Positions 5,103-9,719 of a stretch of DNA of 9,719 nucleotides are shown piece after piece; within the stretch, counting starts at the first letter, position 1, and the number at the start of each line of letters is the position of its first letter. The translations under genes and the position numbers were made by a program. Origin of the DNA: an uncultured Pseudomonadota bacterium (GTDB taxonomy: Bacteria > Pseudomonadota > Gammaproteobacteria > Xanthomonadales > Ahniellaceae); assembly GCA_937996755.1 (NCBI GenBank), contig CALKUS010000183.1, forward strand, positions 1-9,719, written 5' to 3'. The notes beneath the pieces were generated by a model. The model worked only from the letters and a program-made list of their open reading frames with translations. It had not been told where the DNA came from and searched no databases.

Positions 5103-7820
5103 ATGGACACGACGCCCACGCCGGCAGTCCGCTCGCTGCGCGAGTGGTTCGACGCCGTGCTGGAGCAGCCGGCCGCCGACCGGGCGCGCTGGCTGGACGA
5201 GCACGTCTCGGACGCCGGCATCCGCGAGCGCGTCGCGCGCCTCGTCGCGGCGGACGCGGCACCCGGCGCGCTCGACGAAGGCGCGGCCGTGCGCGCCGCG
5301 CGGCTCGACCTGGCGCCCGAGCGGCCCGCCGACGAGCTGCTCGGACAGCGCTTCGCGGGCTTTCGCCTGGAACGGCTGATCGGGCAGGGCGGCATGGCCA
5401 CGGTGTTCCTCGGCGTGCGCGAGGGCGCCGACTTCGAGCAGCGCGCGGCCGTGAAACTGCTGCGCCGCGGGCTCTATTCCGAACTCGAGCAGCAACTGTT
5501 CCGGCGCGAGCGCCGCGTGCTCGCTTCGCTCACCCATCCCGACATCGCGCGGCTGATCGACGGCGGCGTGACGCCGGCCGGCATCCCGTTCCTCGTCATC
5601 GAGTACGTCGACGGCACGCCGATCACCGAGCACGCGCGCACGCACGCGCTCGACGAGCGCGCACGGCTCGCGCTGCTCGTCGCGGTTGCCCGCGCCGTCG
5701 CGGCCGCGCACCGCGAGCTGGTGGTGCACCGCGACCTGAAGCCCGCGAACATCCTCGTCGACCGCGAGGGCCGGCCGCGACTGCTCGACTTCGGCGTGGC
5801 GAAGCTGCTCGGCGATGACGACGACGCATCCGCGCGCACCGGCAGCGCCGTGCTCACGCCCGCGTATGCGGCACCCGAGCAGCTCACCGGCGGCGCCGTG
5901 TCGACCGCCACCGACGTCTACTCGCTCGGCGTCGTCGCGCACGAGCTGCTGCTCGGCGCGCGGCCCGTGCGCGGCGACGCACGCACGCCTTTGCGCAGCG
6001 ACCTCGACACCGTGCTGCGCAAGGCGCTCGCCGAGGAGCCGGCGCACCGTTACGCCGACGCCGCGGCGTTCGCCGACGACCTGGAGCGTTACCTCGAATC
6101 GCGGCCCGTGCTCGCGCATCCGCCGTCGGGCTGGTACCGCGCGCGCAAGTTCGTGCGCCGCCATCGCGGTGGCGTGCTCGCGACGGCGCTGCTCGCCGCG
6201 GGGCTCGTCGCCAGCCTCGCGCTCGCGCTGTGGCAGGCACAGGAGGCGCGCGAGCAGGCTCGCGTGGCGCAGGCGCAGGCCGCGCGCGCGCAGGAAGTCC
6301 AGGACTTCGTCGAAGGGCTGTTCGCGCCCGTTGCGCAGGGCGACGCAGCGGCGCAGGCGCCGACCGTGCTCGAGCTCGTCGAGCGCGGCGCCGAGCGCAT
6401 CGAGGCGGAGTATCCGGACCAGCCGGAGGTGCGCGCCGACCTGCTCGCGCTGTTCGCGAGATTGCTGAATGCGCTCGGCTCGAGTGCGCGCGCGCGCCCG
6501 CTCGCCGAGGCGGCCGTCGCAGCGAACCTCGCCGCGTACGGCGCGAAGGATGCGCGCAGCCTCGACGCGGGGCTCGTGCATGCGCAGGTGCTGCGGCGAC
6601 TCGGCGAGCTCGACGCGGCGCTCGTCGAGCTGAAACGTTGGCCGCGCGAGCAGTTCGCGGGTCTCGATGCCGCCCGCATCGTCGACACGATATCGCTGGT
6701 GCGTATGGACCAGGGCATGGACGGCGACGAGGCGATCGCGCTGAAGCGCGAGTCGCTGGCGGCGCGCGAGCGCGACCCGGCGCATACCGACGACGACCTC
6801 GCCACGGGCTACAACAACCTCGGCGCGGCGTACCAGTACGCAGGCCGCTTCGCTGCCGCGCTCGAGTGGTACGGCAGGTCGCTCGCGATCAACCGGCGTA
6901 CGCGCCCGGGCAGCCGGGCGACCGCGGTCAGCCTGATGAACGTCGGGATGACGCACGGCTACGCGGGCGAGCTGCGCGCGGCGGAGCCGCTGTTGCGCGA
7001 GTCGCTCGCCACGCTCGCTGCCGTGCCGCTCGACAAGCATCCGCTCGTGGTCGCGGCGCTGAACCAGCTTTGCTGGGTGCAGGCCGAGCTGGAGGAGTTC
7101 ATCGCGGCGCGGGCCACTTGCGATCGTGCCGTTGCGCTCGCGCTGGACGTGGTCGGCCCGGTACATGCGACGACCATCTACGCGTACACGCGGCGCGCCA
7201 ACGCGGCATTCGCCGCCGGTCGCTTCGCGGAAGGCGACGCCGATCTCGCTCGCGCTTCGGAGGCGAACGAGAACGGCACCGGCGATCGCGGCTACAACGA
7301 CGAGATCATCGCGTCCACGCGCCTGCGCCGCCTGCGCTGGGCAGGCGAGTTCGCCGCGCTGCGCGACGCGGCACTCGCGCTGCTCGACCCGAAGCGTGGC
7401 GTCGCGCGACGCGGCGCGTCGCCCGCGGCGCTGGTGCAGGAAACCTATGCGGCGCGCGGCTGCGCGAGCGCGCCCGCGCCGGCTTGCGCCGGCCACGACG
7501 CGGCGCGCGTGCACGCCTTGCTCGCCGACCCGCGCTTCGCGCGCAGTGCGCAGCGGCTGTCCGTGCACAACCTGCTCGCCGAAGCGGCGCTCGCCGCCGG
7601 ACGGCCCGCCGACGCGCTCGCCGAGCTCGAGGGCATGCCGGGCGGATTCGCGGACGAGCTCGGTGCCGGCCACTCGCAGGTCGCATGGACGCACTGGTTG
7701 CGGGCGCAGGCGCTCGGCGACGCAGCGTCGGCTTCGACCGAACGCGAAGCCGCGCGCGCGATCGCGCAGGCGCTGCCCGCAGGCCATCCCGTGCGCGAGG
7801 CGATCCTCGCGGCGGATTGA
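5103..7820 (+). CDS. Transmembrane Ser/Thr protein kinase with periplasmic TPR region
   Basis: This 905-residue kinase starts at ATG 5103; a TTG at 5097 would add two residues. Residues 1-85 match the helical leader common in TPR kinases (REWFDAVLEQPAADRARWLDEH). The cytoplasmic Hanks-type domain (~86-345) has the glycine loop GQGGMATV (94-101), K118, HRDLKPAN (209-216, catalytic D211), DFG (229-231) and APE (257-259), so it should be active. The activation segment carries Ser/Thr residues (SARTGSAVLTPAY). One membrane helix (~358-377) follows, then an Ala/Gln-rich helix and a ~500-residue periplasmic region with TPR-like repeats such as GYNNLGAAYQYAGRFAAALEWYGRSL (from 569). All four cysteines (657, 673, 787, 795) are periplasmic. 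The layout suggests an envelope sensor that phosphorylates cytoplasmic targets. The adjacent sigma factor is the obvious candidate substrate. The periplasmic ligand is unknown. Confidence 0.93.
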   Translation: MDTTPTPAVRSLREWFDAVLEQPAADRARWLDEHVSDAGIRERVARLVAADAAPGALDEGAAVRAARLDLAPERPADELLGQRFAGFRLERLIGQGGMATVFLGVREGADFEQRAAVKLLRRGLYSELEQQLFRRERRVLASLTHPDIARLIDGGVTPAGIPFLVIEYVDGTPITEHARTHALDERARLALLVAVARAVAAAHRELVVHRDLKPANILVDREGRPRLLDFGVAKLLGDDDDASARTGSAVLTPAYAAPEQLTGGAVSTATDVYSLGVVAHELLLGARPVRGDARTPLRSDLDTVLRKALAEEPAHRYADAAAFADDLERYLESRPVLAHPPSGWYRARKFVRRHRGGVLATALLAAGLVASLALALWQAQEAREQARVAQAQAARAQEVQDFVEGLFAPVAQGDAAAQAPTVLELVERGAERIEAEYPDQPEVRADLLALFARLLNALGSSARARPLAEAAVAANLAAYGAKDARSLDAGLVHAQVLRRLGELDAALVELKRWPREQFAGLDAARIVDTISLVRMDQGMDGDEAIALKRESLAARERDPAHTDDDLATGYNNLGAAYQYAGRFAAALEWYGRSLAINRRTRPGSRATAVSLMNVGMTHGYAGELRAAEPLLRESLATLAAVPLDKHPLVVAALNQLCWVQAELEEFIAARATCDRAVALALDVVGPVHATTIYAYTRRANAAFAAGRFAEGDADLARASEANENGTGDRGYNDEIIASTRLRRLRWAGEFAALRDAALALLDPKRGVARRGASPAALVQETYAARGCASAPAPACAGHDAARVHALLADPRFARSAQRLSVHNLLAEAALAAGRPADALAELEGMPGGFADELGAGHSQVAWTHWLRAQALGDAASASTEREAARAIAQALPAGHPVREAILAAD

Positions 7821-7849
7821 GGTGGCGTCGCGCGCCGGCAAACGGCGTT
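7818..7849 (+). repeat. Intercistronic direct repeat, copy 2 (kinase to beta-helix spacer)
   Basis: This second copy of the 32-bp element also begins exactly at a stop codon, the kinase TGA, and ends in GCAAACGGCGTT. The core extends to a perfect 13-base palindrome, CAAACG-G-CGTTTG (7839-7851). It lies 37 bases upstream of the next ATG, leaving room for a promoter, an operator or an RNA element. Which of these it is cannot be decided from the sequence. Confidence 0.58.
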
Positions 7850-7872
7850 TGGACTCGGCAGGCTCCCCTGTC

Positions 7873-7876
7873 GAGG
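7873..7876 (+). promoter_or_regulatory. Probable ribosome binding site of the beta-helix gene
   Basis: GAGG lies 10 bases before ATG 7887. It is a modest match, but it is the only purine-rich stretch close to a start that is immediately followed by a clear signal peptide. Confidence 0.45.
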
Positions 7877-7886
7877 CATCGCGCCC

Positions 7887-9719
7887 ATGTCCTGCACCAC
7901 GCTCACGCGGTCGTTCCTCCTGCTGCTGGTCGCCGCGCCCGCGGCGCACGCGCAGGTGTTCACGGTCGGCCCCGATCCGGGCTGTACCACCAGCTCGATC
8001 CAGGCTGCGATCAACGCGGCGAGCGACAACTACACGATCCGCATCACGCGCGGCGCCACGTACACCGCGCAGGCGCTGCTGATCACCGGCAAGGACCTCA
8101 CGCTCGCCGGCGGGTACGAGACGTGCGCGTCGGCGGCGCCGAGCGGCATCTCCACGCTGAGCGGGCAGGGTGGCGCGAACGATTCGGTGCTGACGATACG
8201 CGGCGGCAGCTCCGTGGTGCTTCGCGACCTGGCGATCGTGCGCGGCGACGAGGTATACGACGGCTACGGCGGTGGCATCGACTACCGCGGATTCGGCGAC
8301 CTGATCCTCGAGAACGTGGGCGTGGCGCAGAACTATGCCGGCTACGGCGGCGGCGTCAGCGTGATCGCCGATGGAGCCGACGTCTCGTTATCGATCCGCC
8401 AGGGCACGGTCATCCAGCTCAACACCGCGCAGTTCTCGGGCGGCGGCGTGCGCACCGAAGGGCCGGTCTACACGAACATGGTCGAGCCGGACACGTCGAT
8501 CTACGCCAATGAAGCGCTCGGCATCAACCCGACCAACAACCAGCCGCAGTACGGCAACGGCGGCGGCCTGCAGGTGATCGCCTCGGGCCGGGCGTTCATC
8601 GGTTCCCCGGGCTACGCCAACTTCGGCGCGATCGCGAACAACCGCGCACGATACGGCGGCGGCATCGCCATCGACGGCAGCGAAAGCACGCCGTTCAGCG
8701 CCTACGTGAGCATCTTCTCGACGGACAGCGCGAGGCCGACGCGCATCAGCGGCAATCGCGCGACGCAGACCGGTGGCGGCATCCACCTGCTGCCGGAGTA
8801 CAGCGGGCAGATCGACAACTTCTTCTCGCGCGCGATCCTCTGCCTGTGGGACGCGCGCATCGAGGACAACCGTGCGCAGCAGGGCGCGGCGATCTACGGC
8901 GACTCCGACCTCGGCACGTTCGGCGCCGACCTGGGCTCGGGCGTGTACATGAACCGCAGCGAGACGGCCGGCGACTGCGCGCAACCGCCGGGCTTCGCCG
9001 GGCGCTGCGCGTCGCCGCCGTGCACGGTGTTTGCCGGCAATCGCGCGGTCGACGCGAACGACCAGCGCACGAACGGGGCGGTCGTGCTGCTGCAGTACTA
9101 CGCGAACTTCCGCCTGCGCAATGCGGTGTTCCGCAACAACGTCGCGACCGAGGCGATCCGCGTCTTCGGCCCGTTCTCGCACGCATTCGAGCAGCTGCTC
9201 GTCGTGGACAACGACCTGGCAGGTCCGGCGATCCGGCTCGAGGATTCGCTGATCCGGACCTTCCTGCGCGATTCCACCATCGCGAACAACACGATGGCCT
9301 CGTCGCCGGTGGTCTCGATCAACGGCGACGTGACGCTCGAGCGATTCCTCGTCGCGCAGCCGGGTCGCACGGTGCTCGCGACGAACGGCTCGCGCACGAT
9401 CGTCGACGTGCTCGCGAACGAGATCGCGAGCCTCGGCGGCGGGCCCGAAGCGCAGCTCGGGATCCCGCGCTTCACCGATCCGGCGCACGGCGACTACATG
9501 CCGATCGCCGCATCGGCCGCCGTGGACTTCGCGACGCAGACGGGCGCAACGCAACCGGACCTGCTCGGCGCAGCGCGCGAGGTCGACCTCCCGCTGAAGG
9601 CCGACCTGCGCGGCACGCGCGACGCCGGCGCGATCGAGCGCCAGAGCGTCGGCAACCTCGTCTTGAACGGCGAGTTCGTGCCGCGCAGCGACGGCGACGA
9701 GCTGCGCCTGTGGGCCCAG
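7887..9719 (+). CDS. Exported right-handed parallel beta-helix protein (partial, 3' end missing)
   Basis: The frame is open for 611 codons from ATG 7887 to the right edge without a stop, so the C-terminus is missing. A signal peptide (MSCTTLTRSF, LLLLVAAPAAHA, cleaved after A22) is followed by a Pel-type entry (CTTSSIQAAINAAS, then ITGKDLTLAGGY). The body has six GGG[IVL] motifs starting at residues 128, 154, 185, 225, 257 and 296, usually near NxRA segments (NNRARYGGGIAI, GNRATQTGGGIHL). This resembles the GGA[ILV]/FxxN repeats of chlamydial polymorphic outer-membrane proteins and adhesin-like beta-helices. DAGAIE (579-584) resembles the DIGAYE-type ending of 'choice-of-anchor Q' beta-helix proteins. 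NLVLNGEF (590-597) then looks like the start of another domain beyond the edge. No catalytic residues are recognisable; a surface or secreted structural or adhesive role is inferred. It is likely co-transcribed with the kinase or expressed from the 66-bp spacer. Confidence 0.85.
   Translation, partial: MSCTTLTRSFLLLLVAAPAAHAQVFTVGPDPGCTTSSIQAAINAASDNYTIRITRGATYTAQALLITGKDLTLAGGYETCASAAPSGISTLSGQGGANDSVLTIRGGSSVVLRDLAIVRGDEVYDGYGGGIDYRGFGDLILENVGVAQNYAGYGGGVSVIADGADVSLSIRQGTVIQLNTAQFSGGGVRTEGPVYTNMVEPDTSIYANEALGINPTNNQPQYGNGGGLQVIASGRAFIGSPGYANFGAIANNRARYGGGIAIDGSESTPFSAYVSIFSTDSARPTRISGNRATQTGGGIHLLPEYSGQIDNFFSRAILCLWDARIEDNRAQQGAAIYGDSDLGTFGADLGSGVYMNRSETAGDCAQPPGFAGRCASPPCTVFAGNRAVDANDQRTNGAVVLLQYYANFRLRNAVFRNNVATEAIRVFGPFSHAFEQLLVVDNDLAGPAIRLEDSLIRTFLRDSTIANNTMASSPVVSINGDVTLERFLVAQPGRTVLATNGSRTIVDVLANEIASLGGGPEAQLGIPRFTDPAHGDYMPIAASAAVDFATQTGATQPDLLGAAREVDLPLKADLRGTRDAGAIERQSVGNLVLNGEFVPRSDGDELRLWAQ

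Noticed and set aside
7838..7886. A complete ECF promoter with -35 at GCAAAC upstream of the beta-helix gene
   Set aside because: No convincing -10 box lies 15-18 bp downstream (the nearest GTC is about 26 bp away). In copy 1 the same arrangement would put the -10 inside the kinase gene. It is therefore left as an unexplained repeat.
4944..7949. 1001-codon open frame on the minus strand opposite the kinase
   Set aside because: The translation is Arg/Gly/Ala-rich without recognisable motifs. The opposite strand carries an intact kinase with all catalytic residues.
6230..8512. 760-codon plus-strand frame overlapping the kinase 3' end and the beta-helix gene
   Set aside because: It is an out-of-frame reading dominated by Arg/Ala. 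The other frame gives a TPR region, a signal peptide and beta-helix motifs.

Overview
The window is high-GC bacterial DNA, densely coded on both strands. Gene content and style suggest a gammaproteobacterium of the Xanthomonadales/Lysobacterales (Dokdonella- or Lysobacter-like). The clues are an ECF sigma gene of the TIGR02999-like type beside a TPR serine/threonine kinase, secreted proteins with Ala-rich signal peptides ending in AHA|Q, GxW[YF]xP..GQG-type C-terminal domains, and a short C-terminal tail resembling IFxDGFE. The taxonomic guess comes from recognised sequence style, not from a marker gene.

Layout. On the minus strand, running leftwards from 2257, is a secreted 710-residue protein with an N-terminal beta-propeller and a C-terminal CxxCH haem site, related to the hydrazine synthase alpha-subunit-like family. 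After a strong GC hairpin (73-103) comes the first ~20 codons of another minus-strand gene cut by the window edge. Its N-terminus (ADFPSTHW...) resembles a second class of sigma-factor-like proteins. A 133-bp divergent spacer (2258-2390) separates this arm from a plus-strand cluster: a secreted protein of unknown function with a duplicated C-terminal domain (2391-4520), an ECF sigma factor 4 bp later (4525-5064), a membrane Ser/Thr kinase with a periplasmic TPR region (5103-7820), and an exported right-handed beta-helix protein (7887 to beyond the right edge).

How it may work. No anti-sigma factor gene lies next to the sigma gene; its partner is a transmembrane kinase. This matches the known EcfP/PknT (Vibrio parahaemolyticus) and EcfK/PknS (Xanthomonas citri) systems, where the kinase phosphorylates a threonine in sigma region 2.2. 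Here that region reads DTTELVHE, with Thr43/Thr44 as candidate acceptors. The flanking genes encode exported proteins, so a simple model is that the kinase senses an envelope or extracellular signal and activates the sigma factor, which then drives surface or secreted protein genes. The spacers after the sigma gene and after the kinase gene both begin with the same ~32-bp element (27/32 identical, starting at the stop codon), centred on CAAACG-G-CGTT. It may be a regulatory site shared by the cluster and is the least explained feature here.

No tRNA, rRNA, CRISPR array, insertion sequence or other mobile element was seen.
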